Origin: Roseiarcus sp963709655
Lineage (GTDB): Bacteria > Pseudomonadota > Alphaproteobacteria > Rhizobiales > Beijerinckiaceae
Direction of reading: 5' to 3'
Length of the DNA stretch: 64,000 nt
Assembly (NCBI GenBank): GCA_963709655.1
Contig: CAVPXF010000039.1
Coordinates: 310,001-374,000 of the forward strand
This document shows, in pieces, positions 1 through 10,061 of the stretch. The translations under genes were made by a program, and so were the position numbers. The notes below the pieces were generated by a model. That model saw only the letters and a list, made by a program, of their open reading frames with translations. It was not told the origin of the DNA and did no database searches. Within the stretch, counting starts at the first letter, position 1. The number at the start of each line of letters is the position of its first letter.

Positions 1-1
1 T

Positions 2-238
2 TTCGGACTTGCGCCCGCTTTGTTGACGGGGGCTTTCGACGCCGTGCTAGCCAAACGTAAGGCAGATTATCGGCCTGCGCTTACTGCCTTTTTTGGCTTT
101 GTCGCCGCGTTCATCCCCCTCGCGACTTCGCTGGCGATGGGCTTTATCCACGGTCCGTTCGTGATGCTGTTCGGATTTGTCGGAGCCGTTCCTGGCGCGG
201 CTTGCTCTTGGATCGCGGGGCGGTGGAGCGGCGGCTGA
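2..238 (+). CDS. C-terminal part of a small membrane protein (truncated by window start)
   Basis: The reading frame is already open at base 2 and ends in TGA at 238, so only the last 78 residues are visible. They hold two hydrophobic stretches with small residues (around the FFGFVAAFIPLA and MLFGFVGAVPGAACSW motifs), joined by a short loop, and end in a basic-polar tail (AGRWSGG). This looks like the end of a polytopic inner-membrane protein of a type common and uncharacterised in Rhizobiales. No functional family can be assigned. A TTG inside the frame at base 20 could serve as a start, but the open frame upstream with the same composition argues for truncation instead. Confidence 0.5.
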   Translation, partial: FGLAPALLTGAFDAVLAKRKADYRPALTAFFGFVAAFIPLATSLAMGFIHGPFVMLFGFVGAVPGAACSWIAGRWSGG

Positions 239-270
239 GAAGTGAACCCGCCTCGGCGGCGCGCGGACGC

Positions 271-430
271 GGTTATTTGGATTTCCTCAGGTCTCCGCGG
301 GCTTGCCCCAACGCTCCGCAAAAACCCGTCTTTCCGGCCCTTGGATTGTCTTGGATTTCCTTGGATTCTCTCGTCCGAAATGAGCCTTTTCAATGGGTTA
401 CAGCCGCGCTGGGGCGAAAAAATAATTTAC
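271..430. repeat. Intergenic repeat element, copy 1
   Basis: This stretch is related to the reverse complement of 34090-34262. The best part, 359-403, is identical over all 45 bases to the reverse complement of 34124-34168. Weaker similarity covers a TTTGGATTTCCTCAGGTCT block near 276-294 and spreads through the intervening bases. It lies between a membrane protein gene and a decayed toxin-antitoxin locus, and no open frame is shared by both copies. It behaves like a dispersed non-coding repeat family; whether it is transcribed is unknown. Confidence 0.75.
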
Positions 431-539
431 GCCCGCCTCCTTCCCGCAAAGGCCGCTCGCCGTGGGACAAAAACCGAAGCCGCTGGCATGGTCGCTGGGT
501 GGCGCATGAGGGGATCATAGCGACATTTCTGTTAATCCG

Positions 540-635
540 CAAGAAAATGTCGCTGGCGCCATGGGCCGGTTGCCGAGCGCCCGATGGTAGGCCAGCATAG
601 CAGTCCCAGAATGACGGGCTGGCGAAATGTCTCAC
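540..635 (-). pseudogene. Remnant of a RelE/ParE-like toxin gene (5' end only)
   Basis: A GTG at 635 overlaps the stop of the antitoxin-like gene (GTGA), the usual layout for this pair. About the first 25-32 codons read like the start of the toxin that normally follows this antitoxin family: MRHFASPSFW, then an aromatic-rich CYAGLP segment and a degraded GARQPAH segment. After that the frame loses all resemblance and no toxin core follows. The inference is that the 3' part was deleted or replaced, leaving an orphan antitoxin. The family match is from memory of the family and not from a search. Confidence 0.5.
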
Positions 636-832
636 GGTTCCCGCGCGCGGCCGCCGCGATAGTCGGCAAGCGCCTGCTCCGCCAACCGGTCGAGCTTGCC
701 GGCCTCGGCGTCCTTTTCGATCCTGAGGTCAAAGCGAATCGCCTCGAACTCCGCGAACCATGCGCGGAACTTCGCGAACTGGTCGGCAGGCAACCGGGCG
801 ACCGCGCTTTCAATGTCTTCCACTGTCGTCAT
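632..832 (-). CDS. Orphan antitoxin-like small protein
   Basis: This encodes 66 residues, starting MTTVEDIESAVARLP and ending with the LAEQALADYRGGRAREP tail that marks a widespread proteobacterial antitoxin family found ahead of a RelE/ParE-type toxin. The amphipathic segment with FRAWFAEFEA is typical too. In such pairs the antitoxin neutralises the toxin by binding it and often represses the shared promoter. Here the toxin reading frame that overlaps its stop codon is recognisable only for a few dozen residues, so the antitoxin is probably an orphan. The ribosome binding site ahead of the ATG is weak. Confidence 0.7.
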   Translation of the reverse strand: MTTVEDIESAVARLPADQFAKFRAWFAEFEAIRFDLRIEKDAEAGKLDRLAEQALADYRGGRAREP

Positions 833-883
833 GGCGGCAAATTACCATTTCCAGAGCGAGATGAATATAGACTCACCCACCGC

Positions 884-971
884 CGTCATTGCGAGGAGCG
901 TAGCGACGAAGCAATCCATGCCGCCTCCGCGCCCTACGTCCATGGATTGCTTCGCTTCGCTCGCAATGACG
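884..971. repeat. Dispersed palindromic repeat (CGTCATTGCGAG type)
   Basis: The left arm (884-919, starting CGTCATTGCGAGGAGCG) and right arm (941-971, ending in CGCTCGCAATGACG) are inverted copies that can form a long hairpin around a loop of about 20 bases. This is a familiar dispersed element of alphaproteobacterial genomes. It lies between the antitoxin-like gene and the 3' end of the acyl-CoA ligase gene, where it could act as a 3' structure. A diverged relative lies at 2593-2690. Confidence 0.75.
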
Positions 972-991
972 GGCGAAATACGTCAGCCGCC

Positions 992-2524
<1,533 letters not shown>

Positions 2525-2592
2525 CCGCTCCTCCCCGTAAATTTGGCGAGAGAGTGAACGCATGTCTTACCGGCGTCAAATCGACCGTTCGG

Positions 2593-2690
2593 CCGTCATT
2601 GCGAGCCGCAGGCGAAGCAATGCATGACCGGAGGGCCGGGCGGCGGATGGATTGCTTCGTCGAATACGCCGCATGTCATGAGGCAATGCT
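2593..2690. repeat. Diverged palindromic repeat between ligase and GST genes
   Basis: This block starts with GCCGTCATTGCGAG and GCGAAGCAATGCATGA and continues with GGATTGCTTCGTCGAAT and GTCATGAGGCAATGC. These are arms of the same family as the element at 884-971, more degraded. It separates two genes of what otherwise looks like one operon and ends right at the GST stop codon. Confidence 0.6.
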
Positions 2691-3364
2691 CAGCTCGCGT
2701 CTTCTGCCTCGCTCACCGGCGGCGGCGCGACCCCTTGTTCGACGGCCGCCGTCTTCTGCGCCGCCTTGGCGCGCTGGAAGGCCGGGCGCTCTCTCAGGCG
2801 GCCGTAATAGGCTTTGAGCGACTCCGGCGCCTGGTCGAAGAGGCGGACGAATTTCAGCATCATCAGCGCATAGCCGACAGAGACGTCCGCTACCGTGAAG
2901 CGGCCAGCTGCGGCGTATTCGGCGCCGTCCATCAGGCTCTCGAAGCCGGCGAGACGGCCGAGCGTCCAGCGCGAATAGTCCACGACCGCCTGCGGCAGGC
3001 GCCGCTCGGGCGGCTCGAGCAGCGAATAGCGAAGGACGAGCGTCTGCGGAAAGGTCAGCGTCGCCTCGCCGCAATGGAGCGCGTTGAGATAGGCGCCGTA
3101 GCCCGGCTCGTTCGGCCGCACGGCGAGCGGCGGACCGGCGTAGCGCTCGGCGAGGTACTGGCAGATCGCGGCCGACTCGGTCATGCGCGTCTCGCCGTCG
3201 ATCAGGAGCGGGATGGTGCCGAGCGGGTTCACCTCGAGGTACTCGCGCGCCAGATAACGCGGCGGGAAGGGGAGCATCTTCAGGTCATAGGGAACGCCAG
3301 CCTCCTCGAGGGCCCAGAGGGCGCGGAATGAACGGGCGTCGACGCAATGGTAGAGCGTGATCAT
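2690..3364 (-). CDS. Glutathione S-transferase family protein
   Basis: The 224-residue protein has an N-terminal thioredoxin-like half (ITLYHC start, ALWALEEAGVPYDL, then NPLGTIPLLIDGE with the cis-Pro, and the ESAAICQYLAERY glutathione-contact motif) and an all-helical C-terminal half with the GRFTVADVSVGYAL capping box. It probably conjugates or reduces an electrophilic substrate with glutathione in the cytoplasm. The ATG at 3364 fits the family start; a TTG two codons upstream is the alternative. Repeat elements lie on both sides, so it may be an insertion into the catabolic operon and not a pathway step. Confidence 0.85.
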   Translation of the reverse strand: MITLYHCVDARSFRALWALEEAGVPYDLKMLPFPPRYLAREYLEVNPLGTIPLLIDGETRMTESAAICQYLAERYAGPPLAVRPNEPGYGAYLNALHCGEATLTFPQTLVLRYSLLEPPERRLPQAVVDYSRWTLGRLAGFESLMDGAEYAAAGRFTVADVSVGYALMMLKFVRLFDQAPESLKAYYGRLRERPAFQRAKAAQKTAAVEQGVAPPPVSEAEDAS

Positions 3365-3393
3365 GGGCAAAGGCCCTTTTCGGGGAGATCTTC

Positions 3394-3451
3394 ACCACCA
3401 AGGACACAAAGGCCGCACGAAGTCTTGGTGATCCTTCGTGTCCTTGGTGGT
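3394..3451. repeat. Inverted repeat of the ACCACCAAGGACAC type
   Basis: Arms at 3394-3412 and 3433-3451 are 19 bases long and complementary except for one position, with a 20-base loop. This ACCACCAAGGACACAAAGG palindrome family is dispersed in many bacterial genomes, usually between genes. Here it sits between the acyl-CoA dehydrogenase stop and the GST start, so a transcript would carry a strong hairpin that might end transcription or stabilise the upstream message. Confidence 0.8.
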
Positions 3452-3476
3452 AAAATTACACCGGCACGCGTCGTCT

Positions 3477-4640
3477 TCAGAGTCCCATCTGGCGGCTGGC
3501 GAGGTCCTTCATGATCTCCTCCGTGCCGGCCCCGATGGCGTTGACCTTCACCTCGCGGTAGATGCGCTCGACCTTGACGCCGCGCAGGAAGCCCGCGCCG
3601 CCGAAGATCTGCACGCCCTCGGAAGCGCAGAAGGCGAGCGTCGTGGTCGCCTGGTTCTTCAGCATGCAGATCTCCGCGACCGGGTTCTCGCCCTGCTCGA
3701 CCCGCCACGTGAGCAATTCCAGCATCGCCTGCGAGGCTTCGATCCGCATCGCCATGTCGACGAGCTTGTGGCGGATGACCTGGTGCTGGATGATCGGCTT
3801 GCCGAAGGTCACCCGCTCCCGGGCGTAGCCGATCGCCTCCTCGAGGCAGACCCGCGCCGCCGAGATCGCCCCCGCCGCCCCGTGCAGACGCTCGTCGTTG
3901 AAATTGAGCATGATGGCGCGAAACCCCTCGCCCTCCTTGCCGATCAGGTTCTCGGCCGGCACGCGTACGTTCTCGAAATAGAGAGTCGCGGTGTCCGAGC
4001 ACCACCATCCCATCTTCTTGAGCGAGGTGCGCTGCAGGCCCTCCGGCTGCCCTTCGACGAGAATGAGGCTCACGCCGCCGGCGCCGGGACCGCCGGTGCG
4101 CGCGGCGAGCGTGATGAAGTCGGCGCGCATGCCCGAGGTGATGAAGGTCTTCGAGCCGTTGATCACGTAATCATTGCCGTCGCGCCTGGCGGTCGTGCGC
4201 AGGTTGGCGACGTCGGAGCCGCCGGAAGGCTCGGTGATGGCGAGCGCCGAGATTTTCTCGCCCGACAGGATCTGTGGCAGCACGCGCGCCTTCATCCCTT
4301 CCGATCCGCGATGGAAAATCGGCGGCGCGCCGATCGTGTGGGAAAAGAGCCCCGCCGCCACGCCGCCGCAGCCCGCGCGCCCGATCTCCTGCATGGCGAT
4401 GATGCGCATGAAGCGGTCGCCCTCGGTCCCGCCGTAGGCCTCCGGGAAGCCAAGGCCCATGTAGCCGACGGCGGCGGCCTTCTTGTAGAGCTCGCGCGGG
4501 AATTCGCCGGCTTCGTCCCACGCGGTGCAATAGGGCTCGATCTCGCGCTGAACGAACTTGCGCAAGGACTGCCGGAACGCTTCGTGCTCCGCCGTGTAGA
4601 ACGGGCTCAGGCGGACAGTGTCGAACGCATGGGCGGTCAT
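3477..4640 (-). CDS. Acyl-CoA dehydrogenase
   Basis: The 387-residue flavoprotein has the three-domain acyl-CoA dehydrogenase layout. The N-terminal helical domain contains GLGFPEAYGGTEGD, the beta domain ALAITEPSGGSDVANL with the FAD-contact TSGM segment, and the C-terminal helical domain QIFGGAGFLRG followed by the GAGTEEIMKDLASRQ end. It should introduce an alpha,beta double bond into an acyl-CoA and pass electrons to ETF. The ATG overlaps the stop of the upstream BKACE gene, so the two are probably co-translated. Family members in similar loci act on branched substrates such as citronellyl- or isovaleryl-CoA, but the substrate here is unknown. Confidence 0.9.
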   Translation of the reverse strand: MTAHAFDTVRLSPFYTAEHEAFRQSLRKFVQREIEPYCTAWDEAGEFPRELYKKAAAVGYMGLGFPEAYGGTEGDRFMRIIAMQEIGRAGCGGVAAGLFSHTIGAPPIFHRGSEGMKARVLPQILSGEKISALAITEPSGGSDVANLRTTARRDGNDYVINGSKTFITSGMRADFITLAARTGGPGAGGVSLILVEGQPEGLQRTSLKKMGWWCSDTATLYFENVRVPAENLIGKEGEGFRAIMLNFNDERLHGAAGAISAARVCLEEAIGYARERVTFGKPIIQHQVIRHKLVDMAMRIEASQAMLELLTWRVEQGENPVAEICMLKNQATTTLAFCASEGVQIFGGAGFLRGVKVERIYREVKVNAIGAGTEEIMKDLASRQMGL

Positions 4641-5659
4641 GGCCGCGCCTCCTTGGTTTTGTGGACGCGGTCCATAGGGCGTCCGGAAGGATGCCCGTCA
4701 GGAGACGGGCTATCGACCGCGTCGCCGCTTCTGTAGACGCGGTCGCTGACCGCCTCGCCGCGATCAGCGATCGCGGCTACAGGGGGTTTGAGTCCGAGCG
4801 CCGCGCGCGCCTCGGCCGGCGAGGCGATCGGACGTCCCGCTTCGCCTGCGCAGGCGACCAGCGCCGCGACGAGTTCGCCGTTCGAAGCCGCGCGCGAGCC
4901 GTCGGGCAGATAGATCGTGTCCTCGAGGCCGGTGCGCAGATCGCCGCCGAGTTCGGCGGCGCGGCGGTGCAGCGGCCAGATCTCCTTGCGTCCGATCGCG
5001 GTCACGCTCCAGCGCGCGCCGGCGACGATGAGTCGCGTCAGGATCGGCAGCAACTCCGGATCGGCCGGCATGCCGGATTCAACGCCCATGACGAAGTTGT
5101 ATTTCGGCGGTCGGGGAAAGCCGTTGTTGCGCGCGATCGCCGCGGCCGTGCGTACGATGCCGGTGTCGAAGCACTCGAACTCCGGCTCGATGCCGCATTC
5201 GCCCATCACGGCGAGGAAGGCCGCGACCTTCTCGACCGGATTGTCGAACAGCATCGGCGGCCAGGCCCAGGTCCCGTCGGCGCGGGTCTTGAGATAGTTG
5301 AGCGATCCGGCGTTGAGCGCGGCGATCTCGGGCCTGACGGCGCGCAGGCAGGCGAGCGGGCCGGAAATGTCGGGGCCGACGACGCCGGTCGTCTGGTTGA
5401 CGACAATGTCCGGGCAGGCGTCGCGGATCGCGGCGACGACTTCGGCGGCCACCGCGGGCTGCCACGACGGAAGATGGCCCTTGCCGGGTTCGAGACGGCG
5501 GAAGTGCACGTGGACGACGCTCGCTCCCGCGTCGCAAGCGCGTCTCGCCTCGCGCGCCATTTCTTCCGGCGTGACCGGGGCCGGATAGACGGCGGGGTCG
5601 GTGAGGACGCCCGTCAGGGCGCAGGTGACGACGGCTTTGTCCAGACTGGGCGGTCCCAT
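4637..5659 (-). CDS. Beta-keto acid cleavage enzyme (BKACE, DUF849)
   Basis: The 340-residue protein is a BKACE: enzymes of this family condense a beta-keto acid with acetyl-CoA and split off acetoacetate and a new acyl-CoA, using zinc. Visible signatures are VVHVHFR (the two His metal ligands), VNQTTGV, the GVESGMPADPELL stretch, and GLEDTIYLPDG near the C-terminus. The last 35 residues (after AALGLKPP) are not typical and are encoded by a stretch with two DNA hairpins. The gene is 1 base from the carboxylase alpha gene upstream and overlaps the dehydrogenase gene downstream, so it belongs to the operon. It may replace the lyase step of leucine- or terpene-type pathways. Confidence 0.85.
   Translation of the reverse strand: MGPPSLDKAVVTCALTGVLTDPAVYPAPVTPEEMAREARRACDAGASVVHVHFRRLEPGKGHLPSWQPAVAAEVVAAIRDACPDIVVNQTTGVVGPDISGPLACLRAVRPEIAALNAGSLNYLKTRADGTWAWPPMLFDNPVEKVAAFLAVMGECGIEPEFECFDTGIVRTAAAIARNNGFPRPPKYNFVMGVESGMPADPELLPILTRLIVAGARWSVTAIGRKEIWPLHRRAAELGGDLRTGLEDTIYLPDGSRAASNGELVAALVACAGEAGRPIASPAEARAALGLKPPVAAIADRGEAVSDRVYRSGDAVDSPSPDGHPSGRPMDRVHKTKEARP
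4693..4744. repeat. Two perfect hairpins inside the 3' end of the BKACE gene
   Basis: The first hairpin has arms GCCCGTC (4693-4699) and GACGGGC (4704-4710) around a 4-base loop. The second has arms GACCGCGTC (4715-4723) and GACGCGGTC (4736-4744). Both fall within the codons for the extra C-terminal tail, which suggests that a repeat element entered the 3' end of the gene and extended its reading frame. Confidence 0.6.
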
Positions 5660-5660
5660 G

Positions 5661-7610
5661 TCAGGCTCCTTCGGGGGTAATGGCGAACAGCAGAGCGCGC
5701 GCCTCGGCCTGTCGGCCGGCGGCAGCGTGCGCCTCGGCGATCACGCCGTCGATCGGCGCGAGGATCGCATATTGCATCTTCATCGCCTCGACGGTCGCGA
5801 GCGCCTGACCGCGCTTGACCGTGTCGCCAGCTCGGGCTTCGACCGAGACGATCACGCCGCTGACCGGCGAGCGCACCGCGCCGTCGGCGTCGACGTCCTT
5901 GAGCCGCGGCGGCGCATAGGTGCGATCGGTAACGCTTCGGCAGACGCCGTCGACGTCGAGCCAGAGATCGTCGCCGTCACGCGCGTAGCACGCGCGGCAG
6001 ATAACGCCGTCGATCGCATAGCGCGCCTCGCCCTCGCCGAACGCGACGATTTCAATGGCCTCGTCCTCGCCGTCGATCGCAACCAGCGTCTCCTTGCCCT
6101 GCCGGCGCACGGAAACGCGGCGCTCGTCGCCGTCGCATGCAAGCCTCAACGGGGCCGCGCGCCATTCCGCTGTCGGCGATGGCGGAGGTCCGCGCTCGAC
6201 GAAAAGGATCGCCGCGAGCGCGATCGCCTTACGGCTCGGCGCCGCCGGGACGAAGGGCGCCTCGCCGACGAAAGCGGTGGTCGCACGGCCCTCGACGAAT
6301 TCCGGCCGACGGAGCGTCTCGATCAGGAAATCGCGATTGGTGACGACGCCGGCGACGAGCGTTCTGGCGAGCGCGCGCAAGAGCCTCAGCCGCGCTTCCT
6401 CGCGCGTTGCGCCATGCGCGATGACCTTGGCGAGCATCGAATCGTAGAAGGGGGTCACCGCCGAGCCCTTTTCGACGCCCGCGTCGACCCGCACGCCCTC
6501 GCCCGCGGCCGGCCGCCACGCGGCGAGCGTTCCGATCGACGGCAGGAAGTCGGCGGCCGGGTCCTCCGCGTAAAGCCGCGCCTCGATCGCGTGGCCCTTG
6601 AGCGCGAGATCGGCCTGGGCGAAAGGCAGCGGCCGCCCCTGAGCGACGCGGAACTGCAGCCGGACGAGGTCGACGCCAGTCACGCATTCCGTCACTGGAT
6701 GCTCGACCTGGATGCGCGTGTTCATCTCGAGGAAGTAGAAAAGCCCATCGCCCGTTGGAGTGCGGTCAAGCAGGAATTCGACCGTTCCCGCCCCGACGTA
6801 GCCGACCGCCGCGGCGGCCTTGACCGCCGCGGCGCCCATCGCCTCGCGCAGCGCGGGCGACACCGCCGGCGACGGCGCCTCCTCGATCACCTTCTGATGG
6901 CGGCGCTGGATCGAGCAGTCGCGCTCGCCGAGATGGACGATCGCGCCCTGCTCGTCGCCGAACACCTGCACTTCGACATGGCGCGCAGTGAGCAGCGCCC
7001 GCTCGATCAGCAGGCGGTCGTCGCCGAAGGCGTTTTCCGCCTCGGCGCGGGCCGCCCGCAAAGCGCCCTCCAGCGCCTCGGGCGCGCGCACGATGCGCAT
7101 GCCGCGGCCGCCGCCGCCCGCGCTCGCCTTGACCATCACGGGATAACCGATGCGCGCGGCCTCTTCGGCGAAGCGTGCAGGTGACTGGTCCGGCCCATGA
7201 TAGCCCGGGACGCAGGGCACGCCGGCCGCCGCCATCCGCGCCTTGGCCGCGCTCTTGTCGCCCATGGCGCGGATGGCGGCCGACGGCGGTCCGACGAACG
7301 CGAGCCCGGCGGCGGCGCAGGCCTCGGCGAGATCGGCGTTCTCGGCGAGAAAGCCGTAGCCCGGGTGAAGCGCTTCGGCGCCGGTCGCCTTCGCCGCGTC
7401 GATCAGCGCGCCGATCGACAAATAGGACCCACCCGGCGGCGACGGACCGATGCGGATGGCCTTGTCAGCCAGGCGCACGTGCAGCGCCGCGGCGTCGGCG
7501 TCGCTAAAGACGGCGATCGCGCTCAGACCCTCTTCGCGCGCGGCCCGGATGATCCGGCAAGCGATCTCGCCGCGGTTGGCGATAAGAACGGACGAAAACC
7601 GCGCGCTCAT
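5661..7610 (-). CDS. Acyl-CoA carboxylase alpha chain (biotin carboxylase + biotin carrier)
   Basis: The 649-residue protein carries an N-terminal biotin carboxylase domain (IANRGEIACRII, ATP-grasp loop SAGGGGRGMR, RDCSIQRRHQKVIEEAPSP, FLEMNTRIQVEHPVTE) and a C-terminal biotinyl domain with the lysine acceptor in EAMKM. It charges its own biotin with CO2 at the cost of ATP and serves the carboxyltransferase chain encoded two genes upstream. The ATG at 7610 overlaps the hydratase stop (ATGA); a GTG at 7628 is less likely. Organisation and sequence resemble methylcrotonyl- and geranyl-CoA carboxylases. A biotin uptake gene (bioY) lies elsewhere in the window. Confidence 0.9.
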   Translation of the reverse strand: MSARFSSVLIANRGEIACRIIRAAREEGLSAIAVFSDADAAALHVRLADKAIRIGPSPPGGSYLSIGALIDAAKATGAEALHPGYGFLAENADLAEACAAAGLAFVGPPSAAIRAMGDKSAAKARMAAAGVPCVPGYHGPDQSPARFAEEAARIGYPVMVKASAGGGGRGMRIVRAPEALEGALRAARAEAENAFGDDRLLIERALLTARHVEVQVFGDEQGAIVHLGERDCSIQRRHQKVIEEAPSPAVSPALREAMGAAAVKAAAAVGYVGAGTVEFLLDRTPTGDGLFYFLEMNTRIQVEHPVTECVTGVDLVRLQFRVAQGRPLPFAQADLALKGHAIEARLYAEDPAADFLPSIGTLAAWRPAAGEGVRVDAGVEKGSAVTPFYDSMLAKVIAHGATREEARLRLLRALARTLVAGVVTNRDFLIETLRRPEFVEGRATTAFVGEAPFVPAAPSRKAIALAAILFVERGPPPSPTAEWRAAPLRLACDGDERRVSVRRQGKETLVAIDGEDEAIEIVAFGEGEARYAIDGVICRACYARDGDDLWLDVDGVCRSVTDRTYAPPRLKDVDADGAVRSPVSGVIVSVEARAGDTVKRGQALATVEAMKMQYAILAPIDGVIAEAHAAAGRQAEARALLFAITPEGA

Positions 7611-8405
7611 CGCCCTTGCCTCGCCCACACGGGCGCACGCTTGCCGAGGAAGGCCGCGAGCCCCTCCCGCCCCTCAGCGCCGCGCAAAGCGGCGGCGAAG
7701 CTCCGCGCCGCCGTTTCAATATAGGCGTCGGCAGGCTCGGCGCGGCAGGCGCGCAGCAATCGTTTTGTCTCGGCGTTGGCGCCCGGCGCGCAGCGCTCGA
7801 TCGCCTTGATCAGCGCCGCCACCTCCGCATCACACGCCTCGTCGCTGTCGCAATAGACATCCGCGAGCCCGACCGCCGCGGCTTGGCGGCCGTCGAGCCG
7901 CGCGCCGGTCAGCGCGAGGCGGCGCGCCGTACGCTCGCCAAGACGGGCGACGAGATGGGGAGCGATCTGCGCCGGAGGAAGGCCGAGGCTCGTCTCGGTG
8001 AGGGCGAAGCGGGCGCGCTCAGTGGCGATCACGATGTCGGCCGCGGCGGCGAGCCCCATGCCGCCGCCAACCGCCGCGCCGTCGACGACCGCGATGGTGA
8101 CGAAGGGCAGCGCGGCGAAGCGGGCGAAGAAACGCCCGCCCGCGGCGTTGAGCGCCTGAAGCGGATCGGTCTCGCCGGGCGCGGCGATCCAGCGCCAGCG
8201 CCGCCGACAGCGCTTTGAGATCGGCGCCGGCGCTGAACACGCCGCCTTCGCCCTCGACCACCAGCGCCGCGAGATCTTGCGGCGCGGCGTCCAGCGCGCG
8301 CTCGATCTCGACGACCATCTCGGCCGAAAGCGCGTTCTGGCGCTGAGGCTCGGCCAGGGTCAGGATCATGCTGCGGCTCGTTCGGCGTATTCGGACGAGC
8401 GTCAT
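7607..8405 (-). pseudogene. Enoyl-CoA hydratase/isomerase family gene, split by one frameshift
   Basis: Two frames together give a full crotonase. From the ATG at 8405 one frame encodes ILTLAEPQRQNALSAEM and the oxyanion-hole motif GVFSAGADLKAL. The other frame, which must be entered around 8171-8190 by skipping one base, continues with ETDPLQALNA, a GGGMGLAAAADIV second oxyanion-hole segment and TETSLGLPPAQIAP, and runs to the TGA at 7607. The product would hydrate an enoyl-CoA in the pathway of its neighbours. Its start is next to the carboxyltransferase stop and its end overlaps the carboxylase alpha start. All other signs of a working gene are intact, so either a sequencing indel or a recent mutation is possible. 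Confidence 0.85.
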
Positions 8406-8406
8406 C

Positions 8407-10017
8407 TCAGAACCTCGCGACGCCGAACGCATTGGGACGCAGGGCGCGCGCCTCGCTCTCCGCGCAGGTCTCGAGGCAGAAGGCGAGAGTCGCCCGGCTG
8501 TCGCGCGGGTCGATCAGGCCGTCGTCCCAAAGGCGCGCGGTGGCGAAGAGCGCGGTCGACTGACGGTCGTAGCCAGCCACGATCTTTGCAGCTTGCTTCG
8601 ACATGGTTTCGGCGTCGAAAGGAAGTCCCCTTGCGCGCGCCGAATCCTCGGCGACGATCGTCATCACCTTCGCCGCCTGCTCGCCGCCCATCACGGCGAC
8701 GCGGGCGCTCGGCCAGGAAAACAGGAACCGCGGACCGAAACTCCTGCCGCACATGCCGTAGTGGCCGGCCCCAAACGATCCGCCGATCTGCAGCGTCAGC
8801 TTCGGGACGCTCGCGTTGGTGACCGCCTGGATCATCTTGGACCCATGCTTGACGATGCCCGAGGTCTCAGCCGTGACCCCCACCAGATAGCCGGTGGTGT
8901 TCTGCAGGAAGACGATCGGAAGTCCGGCCTGGCAGCAGAGCTGGATGAACTGCCCGGCCTTGCTCGCGCCGGATGAATCGATCGGCCCGTTGTTGCCGAG
9001 GAGTCCGACTTCGCGGCCCTCGATGGCGGCGTGGCCGCAGACGGTCTCGGGGCCGTAGCCCGGCTTGAAGTCGAGAAATTCCGAACCGTCGACGAGCCGC
9101 GCGATCACTTCGCGCACGTCGTAGGGCTTTCGGTAGTCCACCGGCACGATGCCGAGCAGGTCCTCCGGATCGTAGAGCGGCGCCCGGGCGCCCGGCCGCG
9201 GCGGCGGGGCGCCCCAGCCGAGATGGGCGAGGATGTCCCGGCCGATACGCAAGGCGTCGGCGTCGTCCTCGGCAAGATATTCGCCAAGGCCTGTCGTGGC
9301 GCAGTGCAACTCCGCGCCGCCGAGCGCCTGGTCTTGGGCGATTTCGCCGGTCGCGGCCTTGAGCAGCGGCGGCCCGGCGAGAAAGACCTTCGAACGGCCG
9401 CGCACCATCACGACATAGTCGGCAAGGCCGGTCTGATAGGCGCCGCCTGCGGTCGAAGACCCATGGACAATCGAGATGACCGGTATTCCCGCCGCCGACA
9501 TGCGCGCCATGTTGGCGAAAGTCGCGCCGCCGCGCACGAACATCTCGGCCTGCAGCAGAAGATTGGCGCCGGCGCTCTCAACGAGCTGGACGTAAGGCAG
9601 CTTCTCGCGGAGCGCGATCTCCTGTGCGCGGATCGCCTTCTCCACCCCCATCGGATGCGCGGCGCCGCCCTTGATCCCAGAATCGTTGGCCGCGACCATG
9701 CAGCGCACGCCCGCAACGAAGCCGATGCCGGCGATGAGGCCGCCGCCATAGACGTTCTGAGCTCCGTCGTCCTCGTGCATGCTGAGGCCGCACAGCGTCG
9801 AGAGCTCGAGAAAGGCCGAATCGCGGTCGAGCAGCCAGTTGATCCGCTCCCGAGGCGGCAATTGCCCGCGCGATCGGAATTTGTCGTCGGCGCGGGCGGA
9901 GGCGTCGCGAACCTTACGTTCAAGGGCGCGGAATTGGGCGATGAGTTCGAGGTGCGCCACACGATTGGCGCGAAACGCCTCGCTTTCGACGATGACGTTC
10001 GACGCGATCGCCGGCAT
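8407..10017 (-). CDS. Acyl-CoA carboxylase beta chain (carboxyltransferase)
   Basis: The 536-residue protein is the biotin-dependent carboxyltransferase partner of the alpha chain encoded at 5661-7610. Both crotonase-like halves are present: an N-half with GGGLIAGIGFVAGV, NDSGIKGGAAHPMG and VHGSSTAGGAYQTGL, and a C-half with LLGNNGPIDSSGASKAGQFI, FLQNTTGYLVG and GGSFGAGHYGMCGR. It transfers CO2 from carboxybiotin to an acyl-CoA, of methylcrotonyl- or geranyl-CoA type by resemblance. The start has a clear GGGAGGAAG 8 bases upstream and is the first gene of the operon, with an imperfectly understood direct repeat in its leader region. Confidence 0.9.
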   Translation of the reverse strand: MPAIASNVIVESEAFRANRVAHLELIAQFRALERKVRDASARADDKFRSRGQLPPRERINWLLDRDSAFLELSTLCGLSMHEDDGAQNVYGGGLIAGIGFVAGVRCMVAANDSGIKGGAAHPMGVEKAIRAQEIALREKLPYVQLVESAGANLLLQAEMFVRGGATFANMARMSAAGIPVISIVHGSSTAGGAYQTGLADYVVMVRGRSKVFLAGPPLLKAATGEIAQDQALGGAELHCATTGLGEYLAEDDADALRIGRDILAHLGWGAPPPRPGARAPLYDPEDLLGIVPVDYRKPYDVREVIARLVDGSEFLDFKPGYGPETVCGHAAIEGREVGLLGNNGPIDSSGASKAGQFIQLCCQAGLPIVFLQNTTGYLVGVTAETSGIVKHGSKMIQAVTNASVPKLTLQIGGSFGAGHYGMCGRSFGPRFLFSWPSARVAVMGGEQAAKVMTIVAEDSARARGLPFDAETMSKQAAKIVAGYDRQSTALFATARLWDDGLIDPRDSRATLAFCLETCAESEARALRPNAFGVARF

Positions 10018-10061
10018 GCTGCCGCTTCCTCCCGGTCACGCCCGCGAATATTGTCCCGCGA

